Below the pieces are notes generated by a model. It saw nothing but the letters and a program-made list of their open reading frames with translations, was not told where the DNA came from and did not search any database. Made by a program: the position numbers and the translations under genes. 64,000 nt of DNA from Acestrorhynchus altus (Eukaryota > Chordata > Actinopteri > Characiformes > Acestrorhynchidae): positions 23,015,990-23,079,989 of the forward strand of contig CM067513.1 of the NCBI GenBank assembly GCA_034509495.1, written 5' to 3'. Shown one piece after another: positions 1-10,337 of the stretch (its first letter is position 1; each line of letters begins with the position of its first letter).

Positions 1-467
1 CCACCCTCTCGGTCCATGTTAGGTTTCAAAACACAATTGAAATCTCCCCCCATTATAACTTCCCCCCTTAAGGCTGATATTGTTAGAAAAATAGTCTTGT
101 AAAAATCAGGATCATCCTTATTTGGCCCATAGACATTAACTAAATTAAGATGATTTCTAAATAACCTACAGTGTACAATTATATATCTGCATCCAGGGTC
201 CATGATAGTTGAGATTATCTGGATTGGAATAGATTTGTGAATTAAGATAGCTACTCCTCTAACATGAGAGGAGAAGTTAGCAGCAAAAACTTGCCCCTGC
301 CACCTTCTAGGTAATTCTGATGACTTCAGTGGAGACTGTGTTTCCTGTAGAAATATAATTCTAGAGCCCAAGTGTTTTAGCCTAGTCATCACCTGTTTTA
401 TTTTCACCAAACTGCCTAAGCCTCTTATGTTCCATGATGTTAATTTGCATACCTGGTTATCTACCAT
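1..467 (-). mobile_element. L1/Tx1-clade LINE ORF2, N-terminal endonuclease part (runs off window edge)
   Basis: Read on the minus strand, an unbroken frame of 155 codons starts at an ATG at 465-467 and runs off the window edge. It encodes the start of a non-LTR retrotransposon ORF2, the APE-type endonuclease that nicks target DNA. Landmarks seen: SWNIRGLG near residue 11, FLQET near 40, RGVAIL near 74, VNVYGPN near 114, and GGDFNCVL near residue 142. These are the usual endonuclease blocks with their Asn, Glu and Asp active-site residues. The sequence differs clearly from the two Tx1 copies at 1.3-11 kb, so it is a separate family. Only the first domain is in the window; whether the reverse transcriptase is intact cannot be seen. 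Confidence 0.85.
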
Positions 468-1220
468 TAGGGGATGCTATGGGGAGCCTTAACAAAGAGC
501 TTGAGCTGTACTGTGGAATTGGGTACTATGAGGTGAGACGGAGAAGAGAGAAATACCAAAAATAATAAGAAGAAATAAAATGACAATACACTTGAAATAA
601 TGAAAACCCACAAAAGAACCATGCAACATTTTGAACAGGTAGCATCCTGCCTACTTTATCTCTAACTTCATCTCAGATTGGTCTTGTTTTCTTGAGAGAC
701 TCCAGTGGTGTGTTTACGGGAAAGTTTTTAAATAATTTCTGCTCGTCTAAAGAGAAATGATCAGGTTTTGAAATTGCTATATCAGGCATCACCTCAAGAA
801 AGGAAGCTTATATTACATAATGCTCCCACAGACTGTGGAAACCCATGTACTACTAATCTGTGAAATAGCTTTAAATCTACTGAGAGGGCACATTCGTTTA
901 ATGGCACAGTCGACTGAAATGACAGAAAAAAGAGATTAAACTTTTTGCTGATTAAAGAAAATCTGTGACACTAAAAAGAAAGACTATTAATTAGTTTAGA
1001 GGACTTCTTCTGCCTAAGCATCATGGTACAGTTCATTAACAGTTTAATATCATCATGTCAGAGATAGCATGGAAAACAAGGTTAAAATGTATTTGGTACC
1101 TTATCAACAACTAGATAAGCTTAAAACCGTGATGAGCAGTAAGAAAACATTAGAAAGATTGTGGAAAATTATTTGTACAAAATGATCCAACATATTCTGA
1201 ATCTGACTTGATTCCTTGCT
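468..1220. other. Unassigned stretch upstream of the LINE ORF2 fragment
   Basis: No intact gene is visible. It lies 5' of the minus-strand ORF2 at 1-467 and may be that element's 5' region. One short open stretch on the minus strand (about 674-815, ending in TGA) reads MPDIAISKPDHFSLDEQKLF and on, which could be the end of a decayed ORF1. This is a guess. The rest is AT-rich and without recognisable structure. Confidence 0.3.
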
Positions 1221-1290
1221 ACATTTACATTTACATTTATGGCATTTAGCAGAGGCCCTTATCCAGAGCAACTTATGAAAGTGCTTTGCT
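1221..1290 (-). mobile_element. L2-clade LINE, 3' end (first of three pieces of one split copy)
   Basis: The segment carries the repeat ACATTTACATTTACATTT followed by a GCATTTAGCAGAGGCCCTTA-like block, which is the inverted 3' tail of a fish L2-type LINE. The same order of blocks is found at 52044-52530, where the copy is less interrupted. The copy is cut at 1290 by a Tx1 element and resumes at 11045, so the element's 3' end lies here and its 5' side lies beyond 17 kb. Confidence 0.75.
1277..1290 (+). repeat. Target-site duplication of Tx1 copy A, left
   Basis: GAAAGTGCTTTGCT here is repeated exactly at 11045-11058. It is L2 sequence that was duplicated when Tx1 copy A inserted; the following G (1291/11059) may extend it to 15 bp. 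Confidence 0.85.
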
Positions 1291-1465
1291 GAGGGCTTCC
1301 GGTTTGACTCGACATGGTGTAGGTGTGTAGTTAGAGCTCTCCGTGGGGCAAGCGTTCATTTAACTTAATAAATCAAGGCACCGTTTGTTTGTTTTTTCTT
1401 ATTTTCTTTTCTAATATATTTGGTTTACTAGAACTAAACTAGTTCTAGTTTAGTTTTGCGCCATA

Positions 1466-2356
1466 ATGCCTCCTAAAGGGAGCAAAACACCTGGGTTGAC
1501 AGCCCCAATTTTCCAGCCCACTACGCAGGCCTCATCCCCGGCTGCTGCTGCGAACACAGCGGGGGAAGTGCATGCTCACACGCAGGGTCTGATGGACCTC
1601 TCGACGCTGAAGACCGAACTGGTTCAGGCCGTTGTTGCTGAAATGCAAACGGTTTTATCGGACCATCATTCAAAGATTAGAGCGGAGCTACATGAAATGA
1701 AGGTTGAGTTTTCCAAGGATTTTGCGGCTATAAAATCTGAATTCGTCAACCTACAGAAGACAGTGGCTGGCATTGAACAGTCACTGTCGGTGTGTATGGA
1801 TGATGTCGACACTTTAAAAGGCAAAGTCGAGTTTATGGCTAAGGAGTTACATAAACTAGATGCGAAATGTGAAGATCTAGAGTCTAGATCGCGCTGTCAA
1901 AACCTGAGGCTCATTGGTGTTCCGGAGGACTCTGACTTTGCGGTAACGGCCTCTAATATTGGAAAACTCTTACAAGAGGCCTTCTCTCTGGGTGACTGCC
2001 CCCGTGTGGACAGGGCTCATCGCTCCCTGGCTCCCAAGCCTCAACCCGGCCGCCCCCGGCCTATTGTAGCTTGTCTGCATTATTATGAAGACTGCGTGAA
2101 CATTCTAGCTAAAAGTAGACGAACACAGCAGGTTACAGTGTCCGGCATGACGTTCTCGGTGTTTCCTGATTTTACCGCTAAGGTGGCGAAGGCTCGTGCA
2201 GCATTTAATGACGTACGCAACCAACTTCGTTCGGTAAAAGAAGTGAAGTACGGACTCTTCTACTCTGCGCGTCTGAAAATAACATACCAAGACAGGCAAC
2301 GCGAGTTTACGTCACCTGAGGAGGCTGCGCACTTTGTTGCTACGTTATCGAGATAA
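1466..2356 (+). CDS. Retrotransposon ORF1 protein (L1 ORF1p-like), intact, 296 aa
   Basis: An open frame of 296 codons encodes the nucleic-acid-binding ORF1 protein of an L1/Tx1-clade LINE, which packages the element RNA in the cytoplasm. The N-terminal 50 residues are low in structure. Residues about 60-145 are rich in heptad-like leucines and charged residues, suggesting the coiled coil used for trimer formation. An RRM-like part starts near QNLRLIGVPED (about 149), and the C-terminal domain includes VDRAHRS, IVACLHYYED and VFPDFTAKV. The ATG lies in the context GCCATAATGCC after a 175-bp leader. The matching ORF1 in copy B is broken by stops and frameshifts. The frame is intact here although the same element's ORF2 is dead. 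Confidence 0.85.
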   Translation: MPPKGSKTPGLTAPIFQPTTQASSPAAAANTAGEVHAHTQGLMDLSTLKTELVQAVVAEMQTVLSDHHSKIRAELHEMKVEFSKDFAAIKSEFVNLQKTVAGIEQSLSVCMDDVDTLKGKVEFMAKELHKLDAKCEDLESRSRCQNLRLIGVPEDSDFAVTASNIGKLLQEAFSLGDCPRVDRAHRSLAPKPQPGRPRPIVACLHYYEDCVNILAKSRRTQQVTVSGMTFSVFPDFTAKVAKARAAFNDVRNQLRSVKEVKYGLFYSARLKITYQDRQREFTSPEEAAHFVATLSR

Positions 2357-2422
2357 ATGCTCAGCCTGGATAAGTAGAACTTTCACTTCATTTCTGGAAC
2401 AATTTTTTGACTATAGAACCTT

Positions 2423-2438
2423 CTTCATTTACATTTCT
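2423..2438 (+). repeat. Target-site duplication of Tx1 copy B, left
   Basis: CTTCATTTACATTTCT, identical to 8169-8184. It belongs to the ORF1-ORF2 spacer of copy A and was duplicated when copy B inserted. Confidence 0.9.
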
Positions 2439-2622
2439 TTTTTTTTTATATATATTTTTTATTGAGGAGTTTGAACAACATACAGATATCAGATATGTAC
2501 AAAGAACAAAAACAGTGTCTTCCCATTTTTTTTATTTTAACCCCAAAATAACCACACACCATTCACACATCCACAAAAAAAACAAAAAACAAAAAAAAAC
2601 CCCACATAACCTTTGGGAGAAG

Positions 2623-3753
2623 TTAATCTTTTGGCAAGATATGGAGTGACGTGAAATAAGATAGAAAAGAGTTCCATTTCTGAAAAAATTTAAAAGTATT
2701 TCCTTTAAGAGTCAATCTTATTTTCTCTATTCTGAGGTAATACATAACATCTTGGAGCCAGCATGAGATTGAGGGCGGGTCTGCAGATTTCCACAGTAGA
2801 AGGATACGACGTCTTGCTAATATAGATGTGAACAGGAGGATATCCGACTGAGCCCTTGTGACCAGAATGTGCGAAGAGTAGGACAAAAAAAAACATATGG
2901 CTTAAGTTACAAGGTGAGGCAGAGCATCTATCACACTGATCATTAACAGAATTGGGATAGATCTTAGATAGTCGACTCTTAGACCAGTGAGCCCTGTGCA
3001 GAACCTTAAATTGAATTAGCTGAAGCCTAGCACAGGGTGCACTAGAACCTGTTTTATTTACAGCCCTGTCCCACCATTCGTCTGTAAAAACCATACCCAG
3101 CTCATCCTCCCAGGCCTTCTTAACATTGATTAGAGATTGTCTATCCCATGACATTATACATGAATATATTTTGGATGTATTGGATTTTTGGGAAGTGTCC
3201 AGGGATAGAAGTTCGTTCCATGGCTGAGTCACTAGGGGTTGGGTTTCTCTGGGAAATAATGACAGTGCACAATGTCTAGATTGAAAATACCTAAATAGAT
3301 GTGATGGGGGAGATCATAATCACAAGCCAGCTGCGCAAAGCTGCTAAACGCCATTTTTGAACAGATCCTTAAACGAGACAATGCCCTTCTCATGCCAAAT
3401 CCTAAAAGAAGGGTCACTCAAAGCTGGAGGAAATGTATGATTATTTAAAATTGGCATTATCATGGATGGAGAGCTAAAGTGAAAATGGTGTCTAAATTGG
3501 AACCATATACGAAGCGTAGAAATTACTAAAGGATTAGTGGAATGTTGTGAAATCCGACTTTGTAAAGGGGAAGTAAGTAAAGCAAGGCCCGATGACGAGC
3601 AAGCAGCCATCTATAATTTACACCACTGCAAATCTGGTGACTTAAACCAGTACATCGCCCTGTGAATGTTTGCTGACCAGTAATAATACAAAAAATTGGG
3701 AAGGGAAAGCCCACCGTCCGACCTGAAACTTTGTAATAAGGATCATCATAAGA
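2623..3753 (-). pseudogene. Tx1 copy B ORF2, C-terminal part, frameshifted
   Basis: The ORF2 frame continues downstream of 3754 but jumps among three frames, at about 3610, 3417, 3232 and 2886. Recognisable parts are the segment from MTQPWNELLSLD (3232 on) to the cysteine-rich CDRCSASPCNLSHMFF, which corresponds to the C-terminal zinc-knuckle-like region of L1-type ORF2, and the last stretch with LLFTSILARRRILLLWKSAD ending in TAA at 2623. Frameshifts mean no full protein can be made. Confidence 0.7.
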
Positions 3754-5781
3754 TTAATTACCACGTATTTTACCATCCCAGATGAACGTGGTAATTAATT
3801 GATGTAAAGTCTTAAAATTTTTTTTAGGCAAGTATAAAGGGATTGTCTGAAATAAAAAAAGAAATTTAGGCAAAATTGTCATTTTAATTGTATTTATTTT
3901 CCCCAGCAGTGTTAGTGGAAGAGCTCTCCATCGCTGGAGATCTATTTTAAGCTTATTCAGCAAAGGGGTATAATTTGAAGAAAAAGGAGAGGGTAAAGTG
4001 CGAGTGACATGAATCCCTAAATACCTAAACCCAGAGGAAGCAAATTTGAAGGGAATAGTTGAATGATTCAGCTTCATTGCCAAAGTATTAAATGGAAAGC
4101 ATTCACTCTTGTGAACATTTACCTTATAGCCAGAAAAGGATCCAAATTCGTTCAGGAGAGACAGTATTGAGGGAAGCGACTTGACTGGATTGGTAATATA
4201 TAGTAATAAATCGTCTGTATATAACGATAATTTTAAATCTATACCCGAGCGAGAAATTCCTTCAAACGATCTGAGCGATTTAAGTGCGATTGACAAGGGT
4301 TCGATTGCAAGGGCAAACAGTAAAGGAGAAAGGGGGCAACCCTGTCTGGTCCCACGGTATAAACAGAAATATTCAGAATGATTACTATTGGTCTGTACGC
4401 TGGCCTTTGGAGATGCATACATCAGCTTAATCCAGGAAATGAATTTATTTTTGAAACCAAATTTATGTAGCACCCTAAATAAGTAGTCCCACTCGATCCG
4501 GTCGAAGGCCTTCTCGGCATCGAGTGAGATCACAACCTCAGGTAAAGTGAGGGAGTGACTGGAATAAATCACATTGAGGAGCGAGCGAACATTAAAGAAA
4601 AGTTGCCGACCCTTAATAAACCCATTCTGGTCCTCTGATATTATGCGTGGGAGTATATTTTCCAAACGCTGAGCAATGGCTTTAGCCAAAATTTTTGCAT
4701 CAACATTTAGCAAAGAGAGAGGTCTGTATGAGGAGCATGACAGAGGATCTTTACCCTTTTTTAAAAGCAAAAATATGGAAGCTTGAGACATGGTTGGGGG
4801 TAGATCACCCATAGCTATCGCCTCTTCATATACAGCCAAAAGGGGGACCAGCTTGTCTATAAACTTTTTATAGAATTCAACGGGAAAACCATCTGGGCCC
4901 GGAGCCATGCTGGACTGCATAGCTTTAATTTCCCCTACAATCTCTTCCAACTTTAACGGTTGGTTCAGATCCTCTGCTTTCAATGGATCGACAGCAGGAA
5001 AAGTCAACTGATCCAAAAATGAGGACATAAGTTCAGAGTCCGAGGACTCTGATTGATAAAGATTGCAGTAGTATGACTTAAAAGTTGCATTAATAGAAAA
5101 AGGGTCGGAATGTAAAATATTTGCTGAGTCCTCAATGCACGGAATAAGACGGGATGATGCCTGCCTCTTTAACTGATGGGCCAGAAGCCTAGATGGTTTG
5201 TCTCCCTGTTCATAATAATTACTGCGAGTATGTAACAGTAGCCTTTCTGCCTCCTTTGTTGTAATGAGATTGAATTCGGCCTGAAGCTCAGTCCGACGTT
5301 TCAATAAAATAGGGGTGGGGCCAAGAGCAATCAAAAGATCCACCTCCTCAATTTGTGACAACAGGGATTGTTCCTTATTTTTATGAATTTTATTAGCGTG
5401 GGCAGAGTAGGAAATAATTTGTCCCCGAAGGTAAGCTTTTAGGGTTTCCCACAACAAGGAGAACGAAATATTACCATTTTTATTCATATCAATAAACTCA
5501 TCAATAGAGGACAAAATGAATGCATCAAATTCGGAGTCTGATAGCAATAGTGAGTTAAATCTCCAATGTGGTGGTGATGACTGATAATTAGGAAATTTAA
5601 TATCAACCGAGAGCGGTGCATGATCAGAAATAACTATAGGATGATACTCCGTGGCAGTAACTCTAGGTACAAGTGAACTATCAAAGAAAAAATAATCGAT
5701 CCGTGAATGACTCTGGTGTGGATGAGAGTAAAAAGAATATTTTTTACTATTGGGATTGTAAAATCTCCACGGGTCTATCAA
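3754..5781 (-). CDS. Tx1 copy B ORF2, open reverse-transcriptase frame, 675 aa (partial ORF2)
   Basis: This open frame covers the end of the endonuclease and all reverse-transcriptase blocks of an L1/Tx1-clade ORF2, the enzyme that copies element RNA at the nicked target. Seen in order: the endonuclease end with SRIDYFFFD and SDHAPLSVDI, then MAPGPDGFPVEFYKKF, SYRPLSLLNVDAKILAK, DQNGFIKGRQ, VISLDAEKAFDRIEWDYLF, GTRQGCPLSPLLFALAIEPL, and the catalytic box YTDD at 4210-4221. The box carries Thr at its variable second position, with both catalytic Asp present. The ATG at 5781 is internal to the original ORF2, which started near 6294; the piece upstream is frameshifted. Confidence 0.8.
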   Translation of the reverse strand: MIDPWRFYNPNSKKYSFYSHPHQSHSRIDYFFFDSSLVPRVTATEYHPIVISDHAPLSVDIKFPNYQSSPPHWRFNSLLLSDSEFDAFILSSIDEFIDMNKNGNISFSLLWETLKAYLRGQIISYSAHANKIHKNKEQSLLSQIEEVDLLIALGPTPILLKRRTELQAEFNLITTKEAERLLLHTRSNYYEQGDKPSRLLAHQLKRQASSRLIPCIEDSANILHSDPFSINATFKSYYCNLYQSESSDSELMSSFLDQLTFPAVDPLKAEDLNQPLKLEEIVGEIKAMQSSMAPGPDGFPVEFYKKFIDKLVPLLAVYEEAIAMGDLPPTMSQASIFLLLKKGKDPLSCSSYRPLSLLNVDAKILAKAIAQRLENILPRIISEDQNGFIKGRQLFFNVRSLLNVIYSSHSLTLPEVVISLDAEKAFDRIEWDYLFRVLHKFGFKNKFISWIKLMYASPKASVQTNSNHSEYFCLYRGTRQGCPLSPLLFALAIEPLSIALKSLRSFEGISRSGIDLKLSLYTDDLLLYITNPVKSLPSILSLLNEFGSFSGYKVNVHKSECFPFNTLAMKLNHSTIPFKFASSGFRYLGIHVTRTLPSPFSSNYTPLLNKLKIDLQRWRALPLTLLGKINTIKMTILPKFLFLFQTIPLYLPKKNFKTLHQLITTFIWDGKIRGN

Positions 5782-6294
5782 ACCATACTTGGATGCAATT
5801 CAGAAATAGATTGAGACATTTAGAAGGAATGAATGTGCGTGGGCTAGAATGGTCTAAACTCTGGATTGATCGTGCAATTCAGATCTCCCCCCATGATAAG
5901 ACACTGGGTATTTAAAAAAGGGATAGAACGAAACAGTTTATTAGTAAGAGTTGGGTCATTGTGATTTGGAGCATATATATTAATCAAAAGATGCTGGAGT
6001 ATTAACAAGTGAACCCTGAATGATCAGATACCTGCGTGCACATCTGCAATAACATTGTCTGCCTTAAAAAGTACCCCATTTTTGATCAGATGGCAACCCC
6101 TCTAGTTTACAGAATCAAATCTAGAATGAAAAACCTCTCAATCCGCAGGCATTTTAATTTTGAGTGGTCATTGTTTTTTAAACGAGTTTCTTGTAAAACA
6201 TTACGTTTGGATTTAGCCGTTTCAAATGAGTAAAGAATCTTTAAGCGTTTAACTGGATGATTCAAACCTTTTACATTCAACTCAGAAATCTCAT
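5782..6294 (-). pseudogene. Tx1 copy B ORF2, endonuclease start, decayed
   Basis: An ATG at 6292-6294 is followed by endonuclease-like fragments (LQETRLKN, DHSKLKCL, TRGVAI) separated by stop codons and frame changes. It corresponds position by position to the equally decayed 8873-9360 of copy A. Confidence 0.65.
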
Positions 6295-6625
6295 ACTAGC
6301 TCCGTTATCCATGCATTCTTGTCATCTAGATTTACCTGTATAAGCAAACAAATGAAATACCTGCCATACATAACTGTGATAGATGTAGGACCCAACAACT
6401 CCACAAAGGAAGAAAATATACAAAGCACACACTCCCCTGCAGTCACACTAAAACAAAGCCCTTCCACCCAAAACTAAAATTAAAACACCCCCCACAAAAC
6501 TAAGTAACACTCACAAAAGGAGTCAACCACACATCTACAACACTTCCGATAGCTGAACATGATTCCCAGAGATGCTACCTCACGGGGCAAAAAGATAAAG
6601 GCACTCAAAGACAAGCACCCGTACC

Positions 6626-6693
6626 ATATACATATATATATACATATACACATACATACACACACACACATACACATACATATACACATACAT

Positions 6694-6726
<33 letters not shown>

Positions 6727-6830
6727 CATATACATACATATATACATATATATATTTACATACATCTATACATGTACACACATACACACATACATATACA
6801 TACACATGCATACACACACATACATCCACA
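6626..6830 (+). repeat. Compound (CA)n/(TA)n microsatellite inside Tx1 copy B
   Basis: About 200 bp of alternating CATA, CACA and TATA units in the ORF1-ORF2 spacer. Copy A has a related but shorter stretch at 8460-8570, so the tract belongs to the family and has grown or shrunk since insertion. The many short open frames read from it are artefacts. Confidence 0.9.
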
Positions 6831-7186
6831 TAAGAAACCTGCGAAACAAATATCAAAGGAAAACCAAAAACAAGCCAATCAAAAATTAACCAAAATATAT
6901 ATTATAATCTATAATTGCAAAAAGACTATAAAACAGTCATTAGAATAATACAAAATATGTAATTTAGAAGCACTATCAAACTGAAGAACTCTTTGTTGAC
7001 GTTCTATTCCTAATGTAAACAGGCTCTGCTGCTCTGAACCAAAGCAGTGTTCATCTGCAAGTCAGTCCAACAGTTGAGCACACGTGTTGAATGTATGCAC
7101 ACATAGAAATGTAAATGAAGAAGGTTCTATTGTCAAAAATTGTTCTGAAATGAAGTGAAGTTCTACTTATCCAGGCGTGCGTTTAT

Positions 7187-8002
7187 CTACGATAGCGTAG
7201 CAGCAAGCGCCAGCCTCCTCAAGTGGCGTAAACTCGCGTTTGCCTATAGCGGTATGTTATTTTCAGGCCGCGCGGGGTGAAAGGTCGATACTTCACTTCT
7301 TTTACCAAGCGAGTTGGTTGCGTGCGTCATTAAATTCTGCGACGCCTTCACTTAAGCGGTAAAATCAGGAAACACCGAGAACATCATGCCGGACGCTTTA
7401 ACCCGCTGCATTCGTTTACTTTTAGTTAGAATGTTCACGCAGTCTTCATAATAATGCAGACGGCTACAATGAGCCAGGCGATGAGCCCTGTCCACCGCAG
7501 GGCAGTCGCCCAGAGAAGCTCCTGTAAGGATTCCGTATTAGAGGCCGTTACCGTAAAGTCCGAGTCCTCCGGAACACCAATGAGCCTCAGGTTTTGACGG
7601 CGCGATCTAGACTCTAGATCTTCACATTTCGCGTCTAGGTTATGTAACTCCTTAGCCATAAACTCGACTTTGCCTTTTAAAGTGTCGGCATCATCCATAC
7701 ACACCGACAGTGACTGTTCAATACCAGCCACTGTCTTCTGTGAAGTTGACAAATTCGAATTTTATCGCCATAAATCCTTGGAAAACTCAACCTTCATTTC
7801 ATGTAGCTCGCTCTAATCTTTGAATGATGGTCGATAAAGACCGTTTGCATTTCAGCAACAACGGCCTGAACAGTTCGGTCTTCCAGCGTCGCGAGTCCAT
7901 GGACCTTGCGTGTAACCACGCACTTCCCCTCTGTGTTCAGTCTCGCGGCAGCGGAGAAAATTGGCGCTGCTCGACCCAGATGTTTGCTCCTTTAGGAGGC
8001 AT
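7187..8002 (-). pseudogene. Tx1 copy B ORF1, broken
   Basis: The start MPPKGA at 8002 and the stop at 7187-7189 match the intact ORF1 at 1466-2356. In between there are stops early in the N-terminal part, and frameshifts. The longest clean stretch (7435-7752) holds the coiled coil and the start of the RRM-like part, with QNLRLIGVPEDSDF. Confidence 0.8.
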
Positions 8003-8168
8003 TCTGGTATAAACTAAACTAAAACTAGTTTTAAATTAAGCCAAATATATTAGAAAAGAAAATAAGAAAAACAAGCAATTGCCTTGATTTATTAAGTTAA
8101 ATGAGCGCTTGCCCCGTGAGACTCTAACTGCGCACCTACACACCATGTCGAGCAAACCGGAAGTCCTC

Positions 8169-8184
8169 CTTCATTTACATTTCT
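8169..8184 (+). repeat. Target-site duplication of Tx1 copy B, right
   Basis: CTTCATTTACATTTCT, identical to 2423-2438; from here copy A resumes with ATGTG. Confidence 0.9.
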
Positions 8185-8531
8185 ATGTGACCATACATTC
8201 AACCGCGTGTGCTCAACTGTTGGTTGACTGCAGATGGACTTTCTTTGGTTCAGGGCAGCAGAGCCTGTTACATTGGGTACCGACGTCAACAAGTAGATTC
8301 TTCAGTGTGATAGTGTTTCTAAATGATATTTTTTTATTTTTCTAGTGACTGTTTATAGTCGTGTTTATATAGATTATAATATATATTTTGGTTACTTTTT
8401 GATTGCTTGTTTTTGGTTTTCCTTTTTAATATTTGTTTCTATAGGTTTCTTATGTGGATGTGTGTGTATGTATGTAATAACATGTATGTGTATGTATTAA
8501 TATATGTATGTGTATGTGCATAATATAATAA

Positions 8532-8570
<39 letters not shown>

Positions 8571-9188
8571 GAATGCCTTTATCTTTTGCCCCGTGGTGGC
8601 ATCTCTAGAATTATGTTCATTGCTCCAATATTGTAAATAATGATTGACTTTAACAAGTCCTTTTAGTTTTAGTTTGGGTGGGGAGGGCTTTGTTCTAGTG
8701 TGACTGCAGGGGGTAATGAAATAGTAATGTGTGTGTATTATTATTATTGTGTGTTTTCTTCCCTTTGTGTAGTTGTTTGGGTCCTACAATCTATCTCAGG
8801 TATATGGCAGGTATTTCTATTTCTTCCTACAAGTAACCTAGATGACAAGAATATTAAGATAATGGAGCTAGCATGAGATTTCTGAGCTGGAATAAAAGGT
8901 TTTGAATCATCAGTTAAATGCTTAAAGGTCTTACTCACATGAAAGCGACTAAATCCAGATGTAATTTTTTTTACAAGAAACTCATTTAAAAAACAATGAC
9001 CACTCAAAATTAAAATGCTCATGGATTGGAGAGGTTTCATACTAGATTTGATTCTAAAACTAGAGGAGTTTGCCATTTTGATCAAAAATGAGGTACTTTT
9101 ACTGCGAACAATGTTATTGCAGATGTGCCGACAGGTATCTGATCATTCAGGATTCATTTGTTATGCCAATACTTTTGATTAATATACT

Positions 9189-10337
9189 ATGCTCCAAATC
9201 ACGATGACCCAACTCTTACTAATAAACTGTTCGTTCTATCCTTTTAAATACCCAGTGTCTTATCATGGGGGAGATCTGAATTACGATCAACCAAGTTTAG
9301 ACCATTCTAGCTCACGTACATTAATTCCTTCGCAAATGTCTCAATCTATTTCTGAATTCGTATCCAGGTATGGTTTGATAGACCCGTGGAGATTTTACAA
9401 TCCCAATAGTAAAAAATATTCTTTTTACTCTCATCTACACCAGAGTCATTCACGGATCGATTATTTTTTCTTCGATAGTTCACTTGTACCTAGAGTTACT
9501 GCCACGGAGTATCATCCTATAATTATTTCTCATTATGCACCACTCTTGGTTGATATTAAATTTCCTAATTATCAGTCATCACCACCACGTTGGAGATTTA
9601 ACTCGCTATTGCTATCAGACTCCGAATTCGATGCATTCATTTTGTCCTCTATTGATGAGTTTATTGCTATGAATAAAAATGGTAACACTTCGTACTCCTT
9701 GTTGTGGGAAACCCTAAAAGCTTACCTTCGGGGACAAATTATTTCCTACTCTGCCCACGCTAATAAAATTCATAAAAATAAGGAACAATCCCTGTTGTCA
9801 CAAATTGAGGAGGTGGATCTTTTGATTGCTCTTGGCCCCACCCCTATTTTATTGAAACGTCGGACTGAGCTTCAGGCCGAATTCAATCTCATTACAACAA
9901 AGGAGGCAGAAAGGCTACTGTTACATACTCGCAGTAATTATTATGAACAGGGAGACAAACCATCTAGGCTTCTGGCCCATCAGTTAAAGAGGCAGGCATC
10001 ATCCCGTCTTATTCCGTGCATTGAGGACTCAGCAAATATTTTACATTCTGACCCTTTTTCTATTAATGCAACTTTTAAGTCATACTACTGCAATCTTTAT
10101 CGCTCAGAGTCCTCGGACTCTGAACTTATGTCCTCATTTTTGGATCAGTTGACTTTTCCTGCTGTCGATCCATTGAAAGCAGAGGATCTGAACCAACCGT
10201 TAAAGTTGGAAGAGATCGTTTTTAGCAGCTTTACGCAGCTGGCTTGTGATTATGATCTCCCCCATCACATCTATTTAGGTATTTTCAAGCTAGACACTGT
10301 GGACTGTCATTATTTCCCAGAGATACCCGACGCCTAG
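9189..10337 (+). pseudogene. Tx1 copy A ORF2 remnant, 382 codons open, reverse transcriptase deleted
   Basis: The frame covers the second half of the endonuclease (SRIDYFFFD) and the linker to the reverse transcriptase (NLITTKEAERLLLHTRSNY, DKPSRLLAHQLKRQ). It then runs at about 10216 into C-terminal sequence because the whole reverse-transcriptase core is missing. A frameshift at 10337 passes on to the next frame. The protein is nearly identical to copy B over the shared part, which suggests the copies are not very old. Confidence 0.75.

Larger units (their letters stand above)
1291..2438 (+). mobile_element. L1/Tx1 LINE copy A, 5' part (5'UTR and ORF1)
   Basis: The element begins GAGGGCTTCCGG, matching the 5' end of copy B (GAGGACTTCC on the minus strand from 8168), so both copies are full length at their 5' end. 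It holds a 5'UTR of about 175 bp and an intact ORF1, then breaks at 2438 exactly where copy B was inserted. It resumes at 8169 (duplicated bases) and ends at 11044. Insertion order can be read directly: L2 first, then copy A, then copy B. Confidence 0.88.
2439..8168 (-). mobile_element. L1/Tx1 LINE copy B, full length, inserted into copy A
   Basis: A 5.7-kb LINE on the minus strand. Its 5' end is at 8168 (GAGGACTTCC), ORF1 at 8002-7187, ORF2 at 6294-2623, and its A-rich 3' end with AATAAAAAATATATA at about 2439-2465 (seen as T-run on the plus strand). A perfect 16-bp target duplication flanks it. ORF1 is broken and ORF2 has several frameshifts, so it is dead, but the central reverse-transcriptase frame of 675 codons is open. 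It is the fuller copy of the family and serves as the reference for seeing what copy A has lost. Confidence 0.9.

Noticed and set aside
6480..6948. Open frames of 60-130 codons on both strands rich in His/Ile/Tyr/Val/Cys
   Set aside because: They are translations of the (CA)n/(TA)n tract in Tx1 copy B, on both strands at once.
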